Below, piece by piece: positions 21,955 to 31,062 of a DNA stretch of 64,000 bases. Origin of the DNA: Isoptericola croceus (GTDB lineage: Bacteria > Actinomycetota > Actinomycetes > Actinomycetales > Cellulomonadaceae). The position numbers and the translations under genes were made by a program. The DNA lies in contig NZ_JARLLG010000014.1 of NCBI RefSeq assembly GCF_029382255.1, positions 20,757 through 84,756 on the forward strand, written 5' to 3'. The number at the start of each line of letters is the position of its first letter. The stretch's first letter is position 1. A model generated the notes under the pieces. That model did no database searches. It saw nothing but the letters and a program-made list of their open reading frames with translations, and had not been told where the DNA came from.

Positions 21955-23652
21955 ATGGTGTCGGGCGTGACCGCAGCCGATCCTCCCGACGAGGCGGCCT
22001 TCGCTCCCGGTACCCGTGCACCGCAGCCGCGGACGAGGGAACGCTGGCCGGGGCGTCGACCATTCGTCTGGGCGCCCCGGGCACACACCGTCGAGGTGGT
22101 GCTCCCCCGGCCGGACGGTCCCCCAGAACGCCGCCCGATGCGGCTCGTGGGCGCCCACGAGCCGGGGTACTGGCGCGCCGACGACCACCTCGCCCCCGGG
22201 ACCGACTACGCCTTCTCGGTGGACGGCGGACCCGCGCTGCCGGACCCGTGCAGCACGCTCCTGCCACAGGGCCTGCACGGACCGAGCCGCGTCCTGGACG
22301 AGGACTTCACGTGGCACGACCACGCCTGGCGCGGAGCCGACCTCGGCCGCGGGGTGCTGCTGCACGTCGACGTCGCGACCTTCACGACCGAAGGCACGCT
22401 CGACGCCGCGGCCGCGCTGCTTCCCCAGCTCGCGCGTCTCGGCGTCGACGGCGTGGAGCTCGCACCCGTGGCCGCCTTCGACCAGCGAGCCGGCCCCGAG
22501 GCGGGCGTGCGGATCTTCGCGGTCCACGAACCCTACGGGGGCCCGTACGCACTCCAGCGATTCGTCGACGCCGCGCACCAGGCGGGGCTGGCGGTCGTGC
22601 TCGACCTGCCGCACCGCTGGGCCGCCGCCGACGCACTCGGACTGCACGCCTTCGGCCCCTACGCCGCAGGTTCACGCCTCGGCCCGCGCGCCGACGCGCC
22701 CGGCGACGACGACGCCCCCCGCATCAACCTCGACGCGTCCGGCAGCCGCGGGGCACGCGACTTCCTGATCGCCGACGCGCGTCGCTGGCTGGACGAGTAC
22801 CACGTCGACGGCCTGCTCCTCGACGTCGAGGCACTCGTCGATCGTTCCGCGGTGCCGTTCCTCGCTGAGCTCGCCGACATGGCCCACGACATCGGTGCGC
22901 AGTCCGGCCGGCCGCGCACCCTGCTCGCGGACGGACCGGGCCGCAGCGACCGGCTCACGACCGCGGTCCACCAGATCCTGGCGCAACGAGGCCGGGCGGC
23001 GTCCGTCGACGTCCTGCGCCACCTGGCCGACTCGGTGTTCCCACCCGGCACCACGCCGACGCGCCCTCCGTCGGCACGTCGCCGTGCCGACCGGGCGACG
23101 GCACGTTCGGCCTCCGCGCTCGTCGGCGACCTCACGCGGCTCCCGGCCGCCGCCCGGACGGTGCCCTGGTCGCACCTCCAGGACGCGCCCGCCGTGGCGC
23201 GCACCCCCGCAGCGGACGGCACCGGCATCGACGACCGGGCCGCGCTGCTCGCCTTCGCCATCCTCGTCGGCACCCCGCTCGTCCTCGACACCGAGCACGT
23301 CCCGGTGTCGGAGCACGATGCCGGGGCGGAACGGCTCGTGGGCTGGGCCCGGCACCTGCTGACGCTGCGCCCCTCGTCGCTCGCGGACCTGGCCCAGCCC
23401 GTCGAGCTGAGCTCCGGCCCCGGGGTGCTGGTCGCTCGCCGGGGCAGCAGCGCGCTGGCGCTCGTCACCGCGCTCGATCCCGTCGAGATCGAGCTGGAGC
23501 GCCACCTCACCACCCCGGCGAGCTCGTGGCGGATCGCCGCGTCCTGGGACCGCGCCGGGACGCACCTGCTCGCCGACAGGCTGCAGGTCCCCGGCCGCGC
23601 CGTCGTGGTGCTCCGGACCGACTCCGAACCGACAGGTGACGAACGCGGCTGA
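21955..23652 (+). CDS. Degenerate malto-oligosyltrehalose trehalohydrolase-like (GH13) protein
   Basis: The 565-residue product has the N-terminal TreZ-type sandwich (RRPFVWAPRAHTVEVVLP, then DPCSTLLPQGLHGPSRVLD) and a GH13 barrel (AVVLDLPHRW, then EYHVDGLLLDVEALVDRSAV). The nucleophile Asp near residue 290 is kept. The acid/base Glu of TreZ (normally in LIAESD) is replaced in TLLADGPGRSD near residue 326, the Y-N-H of region I has become P-H-R, and no H-D-Q motif of region IV is visible. The protein is therefore probably not an active trehalohydrolase. No treY or treX lies nearby. The start could be ATG 21955 or a GTG at 21958 or 21967. Confidence 0.72.
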   Translation: MVSGVTAADPPDEAAFAPGTRAPQPRTRERWPGRRPFVWAPRAHTVEVVLPRPDGPPERRPMRLVGAHEPGYWRADDHLAPGTDYAFSVDGGPALPDPCSTLLPQGLHGPSRVLDEDFTWHDHAWRGADLGRGVLLHVDVATFTTEGTLDAAAALLPQLARLGVDGVELAPVAAFDQRAGPEAGVRIFAVHEPYGGPYALQRFVDAAHQAGLAVVLDLPHRWAAADALGLHAFGPYAAGSRLGPRADAPGDDDAPRINLDASGSRGARDFLIADARRWLDEYHVDGLLLDVEALVDRSAVPFLAELADMAHDIGAQSGRPRTLLADGPGRSDRLTTAVHQILAQRGRAASVDVLRHLADSVFPPGTTPTRPPSARRRADRATARSASALVGDLTRLPAAARTVPWSHLQDAPAVARTPAADGTGIDDRAALLAFAILVGTPLVLDTEHVPVSEHDAGAERLVGWARHLLTLRPSSLADLAQPVELSSGPGVLVARRGSSALALVTALDPVEIELERHLTTPASSWRIAASWDRAGTHLLADRLQVPGRAVVVLRTDSEPTGDERG

Positions 23653-23657
23653 CCGAC

Positions 23658-24752
23658 TCAGACGTCGGTCAGGCGACGCCCCTCCTGCGCGAGCGCGCCG
23701 AGCCGGGACAGGGCCCGGAAGTACTTCTTGCGATAGCCGCCGCGGAGCATCTCGTCGGTGAACAGCGCTCGCTGGCCGGACCCGTCGATCCCCGCCAGCA
23801 GCACCGGGACGTCCCGGTCGTACAGGCGGTCGACGAGGACGACGAAGCGCAGTGCCACCTCCTGGCGGGTGACCGGTCGGACGCCGGTCAGCGCGACGAG
23901 CTCGACGCCGTCGAGCAACGCGCCGTACCGGCTGGGGTGCACGGTGGCCAGGTGCGCGAGCAGGTCCTCGAAATCGTCGAGCACCGATCCTGGCCTCGCC
24001 TCGACGGCCGCACGCACCGCTGCACCGGGCACCGGATCGGCGTCCGTGACCACGGAGCGATGGCGGTAGTCCTCGCCGTCGACCCGGAGCACCTCGAAGC
24101 GTTCCGCGAGCGCCTGGATCTCCCGCAGGAAGTCCTCGGCGGCGAACCGGCCCTCCCCGAGAGCGTCGGGCAGCGTGTTCGACGTCGCAGCGAGCGCGAC
24201 GCCGCGGTCGGCGAGCTCGCGCAGCAGGCGAGACATCAGCACCGTGTCGCCCGGGTCGTCCAGCTCGAACTCGTCGATGCAGACCAGCCTGCGCGTGGCC
24301 AGGGCGTCGACGGTGGGCAGGAAGCCGAGCGCACCCACCAGGTTGGTGTACTCCACGAACGTGCCGTACGCGGCGCTGCCCTCCCCGCACGCCTCGGTCA
24401 CGGCGTGCGCGAGCGACGTCAGCAGGTGAGTCTTGCCGACGCCGAACCCACCGTCCATGTAGACCGCCGGGGCCGTCCGACGGCGTCCGAGCAGGGCGCG
24501 CAGCCCGGTGGGCGCCGGAGCGGCGATCGTGGCGGCGACCTCCTCGAGCCGCGCGCGCGTGGTGGCCTGGCTCGGGTGCTCGGGGTTCGCACGGTAGGTG
24601 GCGAAGCGCGCGCCGTCGAAGTGCCGCGGAGGGACGAGATCCGTCAGGAGGCGGCGCGGCGACACGGAGGGCCGCACCGACACCAGGGACCCCGGAGCCT
24701 GGTCGGCATCGCGAGACGTGGCACGGTGGGCCGAGGACTGGACTGCGGTCAC
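23658..24752 (-). CDS. zapE: Cell division protein ZapE (AFG1-type ATPase)
   Basis: The 364-residue AAA-type ATPase shows AVYMDGGFGVGKTHLLTSL (Walker A) near residue 115, RRLVCIDEFELDDPGDTVLM (Walker B with the ZapE-type E-x-D) and LAATSNTLPDALGEGRF (sensor 1). ZapE/AFG1 proteins interact with FtsZ in proteobacteria and with membrane proteins in mitochondria. The GTG at 24752 is chosen, since the longer frame upstream overlaps the divergent neighbour. It is convergent with the TreZ-like gene, 5 nt apart, and divergent from the pyrimidine reductase gene, with a 38-nt gap that must hold both promoters. Confidence 0.88.
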   Translation of the reverse strand: MTAVQSSAHRATSRDADQAPGSLVSVRPSVSPRRLLTDLVPPRHFDGARFATYRANPEHPSQATTRARLEEVAATIAAPAPTGLRALLGRRRTAPAVYMDGGFGVGKTHLLTSLAHAVTEACGEGSAAYGTFVEYTNLVGALGFLPTVDALATRRLVCIDEFELDDPGDTVLMSRLLRELADRGVALAATSNTLPDALGEGRFAAEDFLREIQALAERFEVLRVDGEDYRHRSVVTDADPVPGAAVRAAVEARPGSVLDDFEDLLAHLATVHPSRYGALLDGVELVALTGVRPVTRQEVALRFVVLVDRLYDRDVPVLLAGIDGSGQRALFTDEMLRGGYRKKYFRALSRLGALAQEGRRLTDV

Positions 24753-24790
24753 GATCCTCCAGCCTACGTGCGCCACGTACGCTGACCGCT

Positions 24791-25594
24791 GTGAGTTCCG
24801 ACACCCCACCGCTGCACATGCTCCTGCCCGCCCCGGAGGTCCTGGCACCCGACCCGTCCGAGCAGCGGCTGGCCACGATCTACGCACCGCCGGCACGTCG
24901 GCACGTGCGGGTGAACATGGTCTCCAGCGTCGACGGTGGGGCGTGGGGGGACGACGGCCGTTCGGGCTCCATCAACGACGAGGCCGACTGGCGGGTGTTC
25001 CGGGTGCTGCGCGCCCTGGCGGACGTCGTCCTCGTGGGTGCCGGCACCGCACGCGCCGAGGCCTACACCGCGCTGGACCGACCTCGCGGGCTCGCCCACC
25101 TCGCACCCGGGCCGCTCGAGCTCGCCCTCGTCACGCGGAGCGGACGGGTCCCCGGCACCGTGCTGGACGGGCCGCGTCTCCCCTGGGTCCTGACCGGCAG
25201 CACGGGTGCCGAGGCGGCTGCCGCGGCGGTCGGCGCCGACCGTGTCGTCGTGGCCGACGACGACGGAACGGTCGACCTGGCGGCCGGCGTCGCCGCGCTC
25301 GCCGAGCGTGGGATGGGCCGGGTCCTGTGCGAGGGCGGGCCGCACCTGCTCGCGACGATGCTCGGGGCGGGGCTCGTCGACGAGCTGTGCCTCACGACCG
25401 CGCCACAGCTCGTCGGCGCAGGGCCGGGACGGATCGTCGCCGACGGGCAGCAGGACGGCGACCTTCCGGTGCGACCGCCCCGGCCCGCGCGGCTCGCGCA
25501 CCTGCTCGCGGCGCCGTCGGGCACCCTCCTCGCCCGCTGGGACCTGCGGCACCGAGCGGCCGCCGGCTGGGCACCGACCACCACGGTGCCGTAG
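24791..25594 (+). CDS. Pyrimidine reductase family protein (RibD C-terminal-like)
   Basis: The 267-residue protein has the NADPH-dependent reductase fold of RibD_C: RRHVRVNMVSSVDGGAWGDD, FRVLRALADVVLVGAGTARA and GMGRVLCEGGPHLLATMLGA are diagnostic. It lacks the deaminase half of RibD, so it is a stand-alone reductase that may act in riboflavin synthesis or on another pyrimidine. The start is a GTG at 24791. The next gene follows after 9 nt on the same strand. Confidence 0.83.
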   Translation: MSSDTPPLHMLLPAPEVLAPDPSEQRLATIYAPPARRHVRVNMVSSVDGGAWGDDGRSGSINDEADWRVFRVLRALADVVLVGAGTARAEAYTALDRPRGLAHLAPGPLELALVTRSGRVPGTVLDGPRLPWVLTGSTGAEAAAAAVGADRVVVADDDGTVDLAAGVAALAERGMGRVLCEGGPHLLATMLGAGLVDELCLTTAPQLVGAGPGRIVADGQQDGDLPVRPPRPARLAHLLAAPSGTLLARWDLRHRAAAGWAPTTTVP

Positions 25595-25603
25595 GTTGCT
25601 GGC

Positions 25604-26095
25604 ATGCCTGACGCACCCTGGACCGTCGTGGTCCTGACCGAAGACGCGCTCACCTCGGCCGACGTCGAGCACATCACGTCCCTGCACCCGGACGAGGACG
25701 TCGCCTACCGGGTGCTCGTGCCCGCGGACACCGAGCACAACGTGGTGGCCTCCGTGCTGGACCACCTCGGGATGCTCGAGCTGCGCGCGGCCTGGGACGA
25801 TCTCCTCGGGCGCGAGCCGAACCCGGAGCAGGCCACGACGACGGCCGCCGAACAGGTCGTCGAGTCCGTCGAGCTGCTGCGCGCGGCCGGGGTCACGGCG
25901 CAGGGCGAGGTCACGCAGGACGATCCGCTGCCGGCCCTGCGGGCGGCCGTCGCGACCGGTGCGCAGGAGATCGTCGTCGTCACCTACCCGCACGCCGTGG
26001 AGGACACCTTCCACACCGACTGGGCCTCGAAGGCCCGCGACACGCTGCAGGTGCCGGTGCTGCACCTCTACGCGGGCACGTCCGAGCTCGGCTGA
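25604..26095 (+). CDS. Universal stress-like conserved actinobacterial protein
   Basis: The 163-residue protein PDAPWTVVVLTEDALTSADV shows alternating strands and helices of a Rossmann-like UspA fold, with VAYRVLVPADTEHNVVASVLDH and QEIVVVTYPHAVEDTFHTDW, then ARDTLQVPVLHLYAG near the end. It lacks the G-x2-G-x9-G ATP-binding motif. Proteins like this have been labelled indole-3-glycerol phosphate synthase in some genomes, which the sequence does not support. It overlaps the convergent racemase gene by 28 nt at the 3' ends. Confidence 0.65.
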   Translation: MPDAPWTVVVLTEDALTSADVEHITSLHPDEDVAYRVLVPADTEHNVVASVLDHLGMLELRAAWDDLLGREPNPEQATTTAAEQVVESVELLRAAGVTAQGEVTQDDPLPALRAAVATGAQEIVVVTYPHAVEDTFHTDWASKARDTLQVPVLHLYAGTSELG

Positions 26096-26853
26096 GCGGT
26101 GCCGCCGGAGGGCCGGCGCACGCGATGACCGGCGCGGGTGATCGTCGCCCGCACGAGCTCGTCCATCGAGTCCAGGAACGGTGGCTCGTCGAGCAGCTGG
26201 TGGTCGACCGCGGCGACCGACAGCTCGGTGCACCCGAGCACGACGACCCCGGCCCCCCGCGCGGCCAACCGTGCGGCCACGGCACGCAGGGCGTCCGCGT
26301 CCGCCGGCCGACCCGCCTTCACCTGGTCGTAGATGACGGCGTTGACACGGGCCTGGTCCTCCGCCGACGGGGTCACGACCTCGATCCCGTGGGCGGCGAA
26401 GGCGTCGGCGTACACCCCCGAGGCGACCGTCCCGGCGGTGGCCAGCAGGCCGACCTTCGTCAGCCCCGGCTCCCGGCGCCGCGCGGCCGCCACCGTGACG
26501 TCCACGATGGAGACGAACGGCACGGTGATGGCGTCGATCACCTGCTGGGTGAAGTAGTGCGCCGTGTTGCACGGCATCACCAGGAAGCTCACGCCGAAGC
26601 GCTCGAGCCGACGGGCGTCGCGCGCGAGGACGGGCCCCGGGTCGAGCGTCGAGCGGCCGAGGACGAATTCCGTGCGGTCCGGCACCGTCGCGTGGTTGAG
26701 CACCACGAGGTCCACGTGGTCCTGGTCGCGCTCGGCGTCGGTGAGCTGCACGACCCGCTGCAGGAAGTAGGCCGTGGCGAGGGGGCCGACGCCGCCGATC
26801 ACACCGACCGGCGGCGCCTGGCCCTCCTCGTCCCCGACGACGGCGTCGCTCAC
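26068..26853 (-). CDS. Aspartate/glutamate racemase family protein
   Basis: The 261-residue protein belongs to the cofactor-independent Asp/Glu racemases, with VGVIGGVGPLATAYFLQRVV at the start, the first catalytic Cys in FLVMPCNTAHYF near residue 110, and the second in VVVLGCTELSVAAV near residue 220. The CNTAHY context is typical of aspartate racemases. The start GTG overlaps the stop of the upstream ATP-grasp gene by 4 nt, so it is the last gene of the gnd, ligase, ligase, racemase operon. A role in supplying D-Asp (or D-Glu) to the two ligases for the peptidoglycan interpeptide bridge is likely by analogy with Lactococcus and Enterococcus; that is inference. Confidence 0.83.
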   Translation of the reverse strand: MSDAVVGDEEGQAPPVGVIGGVGPLATAYFLQRVVQLTDAERDQDHVDLVVLNHATVPDRTEFVLGRSTLDPGPVLARDARRLERFGVSFLVMPCNTAHYFTQQVIDAITVPFVSIVDVTVAAARRREPGLTKVGLLATAGTVASGVYADAFAAHGIEVVTPSAEDQARVNAVIYDQVKAGRPADADALRAVAARLAARGAGVVVLGCTELSVAAVDHQLLDEPPFLDSMDELVRATITRAGHRVRRPSGGTAQPSSDVPA

Positions 26854-28133
26854 GCCGAGCCCTTCCACGCCAGGCGTCGCGCCTCGGCCAGCGGGTAGTG
26901 ACGGCCGTACTTGCGCCACTGGTTGAGCTGGGCGACGCACAGGTAGGCGAGGCGACGCGGGTCGGTCTCGGCCCGGTACCACAACGGGTTGGTGGACCGA
27001 CGCCGCCAGGCGAGCCGTCGTGCCTCGGCACGCACGTCACCGTCGAGCACGTACCGCCGCAGGAGAGGTCCGGGCAGGACGGTGTACAGGCTGCGGGCCT
27101 CGAGCTCACCGGTCGGTGACAGCGGTACCTCCGGCCCGAGCACGGCGCGCGGGTCCGGGTCGAGCCCTCGCAGGTGCTCGTGCACGGAGAACTTCACCGC
27201 GTGCGCCCCGGCGGCCGCGATGTAGAAGTTCGACCGGCCCAGGCGCGGGTTGAGCTCGAAGAAGACGTACCGCCCGTCGCGCGGGTCGTACTTCAGGTCG
27301 AAGTTGGCGAAGCCCGTCCAGCCCACGTGCTCCAGCAGACGCGTGGCCTGCTCGACGACCTCGGGCTGCACCTGGGTGATGATGCCGGCCGGGTTCCCGA
27401 GCGCCCCGGGCGTGTGCTCCTCGAGGAGCACGTGGCCGAACGCGGAGAACCGCACCTTGCCGTCCGTGTCGGAGTAGCAGGTGAGGATCCGCATGCCCGA
27501 GTCGTCACCGGGGATGTAGTCCTGGATGACGAACGACCCGGTGTACCCGGCGCCACGCACCCGCTCCAGCAGCGCCACCAGCTCGGCGCGGGTCTCGACG
27601 AGGAAGACCTTCTTCTTCCCGGCGAACTCGACGTCGTGGTACGCGGCGGTGCTCGCGGCCTTGGCGATGACGGGGAACGTCAGGCCGGACGTGTCGGGCT
27701 CGCCGCCGGCCGCGACGTCATGGACGACGGTGGTGGGGTGGGCGATGCCGAGCTCGGCGCACAGGTCGCCGAACCCCTCCTTGTCGGTGAGCCGCAGGAG
27801 CAGGTCGGCGCCGACGTACGGGACCGTGTAGAGGTCCTCGAGGCGGTCCCGGTTCTCCACGAGCGTGCGCACGAGCCAGTCGGCGGAACCCATGACGATG
27901 AGATCGGCGTCGGTGTGCTGCGCGGCGATCTCGCGCAGGCGCGCCACGATGGCGTCCGGGTCGTCGATGCGCGGCTCGGCGACGTGGTGCAGGATCCGCG
28001 AGTGCCGCACCAGCCCGGTGGACATCCCCGAGACGACGACCGGCTTGACGCCGTAGGCCTCGTGGAACGTGCGGGCCAGCGAGTAGGCCCCGATGTCGCC
28101 ACCGAGGACGACGGGCTGCAGCCGGCGGTTCAT
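26850..28133 (-). CDS. ATP-grasp ligase, D-aspartate ligase-like, copy 1
   Basis: The 427-residue ATP-grasp protein shows FPVIAKAASTAAYHDVEFAG then KKKVFLV (nucleotide-binding lysine), GSFVIQDYIPGDDSGMRILT and FANFDLKYDPRDGRYVFFEL then NPRLGRSNFYI (metal ligands). The GRSNFY motif resembles the D-aspartate ligase Aslfm of Enterococcus faecium, which adds D-Asp to the stem-peptide lysine of peptidoglycan precursors. Its stop overlaps the racemase start, and its start overlaps the stop of a paralogous ligase, so the three are coupled. The exact amino acid used is not visible in the sequence. Confidence 0.78.
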   Translation of the reverse strand: MNRRLQPVVLGGDIGAYSLARTFHEAYGVKPVVVSGMSTGLVRHSRILHHVAEPRIDDPDAIVARLREIAAQHTDADLIVMGSADWLVRTLVENRDRLEDLYTVPYVGADLLLRLTDKEGFGDLCAELGIAHPTTVVHDVAAGGEPDTSGLTFPVIAKAASTAAYHDVEFAGKKKVFLVETRAELVALLERVRGAGYTGSFVIQDYIPGDDSGMRILTCYSDTDGKVRFSAFGHVLLEEHTPGALGNPAGIITQVQPEVVEQATRLLEHVGWTGFANFDLKYDPRDGRYVFFELNPRLGRSNFYIAAAGAHAVKFSVHEHLRGLDPDPRAVLGPEVPLSPTGELEARSLYTVLPGPLLRRYVLDGDVRAEARRLAWRRRSTNPLWYRAETDPRRLAYLCVAQLNQWRKYGRHYPLAEARRLAWKGSA

Positions 28134-29464
28134 CGGACCCTCCGTCCGGCCGAGGGCCGCGACGCGACGGCTCGCTGCGCGGCCGCGAAGTTGGCCTTCA
28201 GCGCGCTGGCCGGGTAGTAGCGCCGGTACTTGCGCACGTGGTTGACCAGAGCGGTCAGCACGTACAGCCGGCGGCGCGGGCTGGCGTCGGCGGAGTACCG
28301 CAGCGGGTGCACGGTCCGGCCGGTGCGCATCAGCCCGACGACCCGGGCGCGCAGGCCCTCGTCGAGCACGTACCGGCGCAGCAGCCGGTGCGGCACGACG
28401 GCGTAGAGCACCTCGCGCTGAGCGGTGACGCGCTCCCGGTGCTGTCCGTGGATCACGTCGTCCACCAGCACCTCGGTCGGGTTCTGCCCGCCCGCGGTGA
28501 GGTAGTAGTTGTTCCGGCCGATGCGCGGGTTCTGCTCGAAGAACTTGTAGACGCCGTCACGGGGGTCGAGCTTGACGTCGAAGTTCGCGAAGCCTCGCCA
28601 TCCGGTGTGCTCGCAGATCCGCTGGGCGGCGTCGAGGATCTCATCGATCGGCTCGACGATCATCGCGGACGGGTTGCCGCGCGCCGCGGGCGTGCGCTCC
28701 TCGAGCAGCACCTGTGCCGAGCAGCGCAGCGTGACGCGGCCGGAGGTGTCGGAGTAGGTGGTGACCGAGCGCATCTGCGTGTCGTCGCCCGGGATCATCT
28801 CCTGGACGAGGAAGCGGCCGCGGAACCCCGCACCGCGCAGCGACGACCAGAGCTGGTCGAGCTCGTCGGGCGAGGCGATCTCGTAGATCTTCTTCTTCCC
28901 CGCGAACCGCGCCTCGTGGTAGTCCGCGCTGGAGGCGGGCTTGGCGATCACCGGGTAGTCGAAGGCGACGGGCTCGGGCCGCCAGCCGTCGTCGGCAGCC
29001 GTGGCGAAGTCCTGGATCACGGTGTCGGGCGTCGGGATGCCGAGCTCGGTGCACACCGCCGAGAACTCCGCCTTGTCGCAGATCCGGTCGATCAGGTCGA
29101 CGTCGGCGTACGGCAGGACGTACCCGGCGGTCTCGAGCACCGTGCGGTGGTGGGCGAGGATCCGCACGACCCAGTCCATGTTCGACTGCAGCAGCATCGG
29201 TTCGCGGTGGCCGGCGGCGCGGCGCTCGGTGGCCACGCGCTCCAGCGTCGCGACGATCTCGGCCGGCGCGGTGCCCGACAGCACCGTGTCGATGAGCTGC
29301 GAGTGCGCGATGGGGCCGGGCTCGGCGAAGGCCACCACCGTGGTCCGCAGCCCGAACTGCTCGTGGAAGGAACGGGTCAGGCCGTACACGCCGATGTCGG
29401 ACCCGACGATCACGGGATGGAACCCGGGGCTGGTGGCCCCGGGTCCCGCAAGGGAGCTGGTCAC
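28130..29464 (-). CDS. ATP-grasp ligase, D-aspartate ligase-like, copy 2
   Basis: The 444-residue paralogue begins at a GTG, and the body opens FHPVIVGSDIGVYGLTRSFH. It has YPVIAKPASSADYHEARFAG then KKKIYEI, GRFLVQEMIPGDDTQMRSVT and WRGFANFDVKLDPRDGVYKF then FEQNPRIGRNNYYLTAGGQN. The EQNPRIGRNNYY stretch is especially close to Aslfm-type D-aspartate ligases. It precedes the second ligase with a 4-nt ATGA overlap and follows gnd by 7 nt. Two ligases suggest either two added residues (for example a Ser or Thr and D-Asp) or two acceptor states; the sequence cannot tell which. Confidence 0.78.
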   Translation of the reverse strand: MTSSLAGPGATSPGFHPVIVGSDIGVYGLTRSFHEQFGLRTTVVAFAEPGPIAHSQLIDTVLSGTAPAEIVATLERVATERRAAGHREPMLLQSNMDWVVRILAHHRTVLETAGYVLPYADVDLIDRICDKAEFSAVCTELGIPTPDTVIQDFATAADDGWRPEPVAFDYPVIAKPASSADYHEARFAGKKKIYEIASPDELDQLWSSLRGAGFRGRFLVQEMIPGDDTQMRSVTTYSDTSGRVTLRCSAQVLLEERTPAARGNPSAMIVEPIDEILDAAQRICEHTGWRGFANFDVKLDPRDGVYKFFEQNPRIGRNNYYLTAGGQNPTEVLVDDVIHGQHRERVTAQREVLYAVVPHRLLRRYVLDEGLRARVVGLMRTGRTVHPLRYSADASPRRRLYVLTALVNHVRKYRRYYPASALKANFAAAQRAVASRPSAGRRVR

Positions 29465-29471
29465 GAGGGTG

Positions 29472-30920
29472 TCAGGCCTCCTGCTCGGTGCGGTCCGCGG
29501 ACCACTGGGTGTGGAAGGTGCCGTCGCGGTCGGTGCGGCGGTAGGTGTGCGCGCCGAAGAAGTCGCGCTGCGCCTGGATCAGCGCCGCCGGCAGCCGCTC
29601 AGCCCGCACGCCGTCGTAGTAGGCGAGCGAGGAGCTGAACGCCGGCGTCGGCACGCCGTTCTGGGCCGCACCTGCGACGACGCGCCGCCATGCCGCGAGG
29701 CCGTTGCCGACCGCGTTCGTGAAGTACTCGTCGGCGAGCAGCAGCGGGAGGTTCGCGTCGCGCTCGTACGCCTCGGTGATCCGGTTGAGGAACCGGGCAC
29801 GGATGATGCAGCCGCCGCGCCAGATGCGGGCCATCGCACCGCGGTCGATGTCCCAGCCGTTCTCGGCGGAGGCCGCCGCGATCTGGTCGAAGCCCTGCGA
29901 GTAGGCCACGACCTTCGAGGCGTACAGGGCCAGGCGCACGTCCTCCACGAAACGGGCACGGGACGCGTCGTCGGCGCCGACGTCCCAGCTCTGCGTGTGG
30001 GCGGGCAGCGCGGCGCGTCCCGCCTCGCGCTGCGGCACCGACCCGGACAGCGCCCGGGCGAAGGTCGCCTCGGCGATGCCCGTGATCGGGACACCCAGGT
30101 CGAGGCCGTTCTGCACGGTCCAGCGCCCGGTGCCCTTCTGCTCGGCCTGGTCCAGGACGATGTCGACGAACGCCGAGCCGGTCTCGGCGTCCACGTGCTG
30201 CAGCACGTCGGCCGTGATCTCGATGAGGAAGGACTCGAGGTCGCCGGAGTTCCACTCGGCGAAGATCTGGCCGATCTCGGCGGCCGAGGCCCCGAGGCCC
30301 TGCTTGAGCAGGTCGTACGCCTCGGCGATGAGCTGCATGTCGGCGTACTCGATGCCGTTGTGCACCATCTTGACGAAGTGGCCGGCGCCGTTCGGGCCCA
30401 CGTAGGTGCAGCACGGGGTGCCGTCGACCTTCGCGGAGATCGCCTCGAGGATCGGGCCGAGCGACTCGTAGGACTCGCGCGTGCCGCCGGGCATGATCGA
30501 GGGGCCGAGCAGTGCGCCCTCCTCGCCGCCCGAGACGCCGGTCCCCACGAAGTGCAGGCCGCGGGCCCGCAGCGCCTCCTCGCGACGGATCGTGTCGGGG
30601 AAGTGGGCGTTGCCGGCGTCGACGACGATGTCACCCTCGGACAGCAGCGGGAGCAGCTCGTCGATGACGGCGTCGGTCGCGGCGCCCGCCTTGACCATGA
30701 TGACGACCTTGCGCGGACGCTCGAGCGAGGCGACGAAGTCGGCCATCGACTCCGACGGCACGAAGTCGCCCTCGTGGCCCGCCTCCTCGACCAGGGACTG
30801 CGTCTTGGCGTAGCTGCGGTTGTGCACGGCCACGGTGTAGCCGTGGCGGGCGAAGTTGCGCGCGAGGTTGCGGCCCATCACCGCGAGTCCGGTGACGCCG
30901 ATCTGGGCACGTGCTGTCAT
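29472..30920 (-). CDS. gnd: 6-phosphogluconate dehydrogenase, decarboxylating
   Basis: The 482-residue enzyme oxidises 6-phosphogluconate to ribulose 5-phosphate with NADP+ in the pentose phosphate pathway. It has the Rossmann segment IGVTGLAVMGRNLARNFARH, GTGVSGGEEGALLGPSIMPG and the active-site GAGHFVKMVHNGIEYADMQL, plus IWRGGCIIRARFLNRIT near the C-terminus. Length matches the long (dimeric) class. It is the upstream gene of the ligase/racemase operon and starts at ATG 30920 with a long divergent intergenic region to the DUF3000 gene. Confidence 0.95.
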   Translation of the reverse strand: MTARAQIGVTGLAVMGRNLARNFARHGYTVAVHNRSYAKTQSLVEEAGHEGDFVPSESMADFVASLERPRKVVIMVKAGAATDAVIDELLPLLSEGDIVVDAGNAHFPDTIRREEALRARGLHFVGTGVSGGEEGALLGPSIMPGGTRESYESLGPILEAISAKVDGTPCCTYVGPNGAGHFVKMVHNGIEYADMQLIAEAYDLLKQGLGASAAEIGQIFAEWNSGDLESFLIEITADVLQHVDAETGSAFVDIVLDQAEQKGTGRWTVQNGLDLGVPITGIAEATFARALSGSVPQREAGRAALPAHTQSWDVGADDASRARFVEDVRLALYASKVVAYSQGFDQIAAASAENGWDIDRGAMARIWRGGCIIRARFLNRITEAYERDANLPLLLADEYFTNAVGNGLAAWRRVVAGAAQNGVPTPAFSSSLAYYDGVRAERLPAALIQAQRDFFGAHTYRRTDRDGTFHTQWSADRTEQEA

Positions 30921-31062
30921 CGATTCCTGCTTCCTCGTGAAGATCGTGTCCGGGCGTCTCGTCTCGCCCGCCCGGGAGGCCGCGACCAGCCTAGTCGTCC
31001 CCGTCACGCGACACGCCCACGTGCCGGGATCCGGACACCGGCGGCCGTCGTACGGTGGTCTG

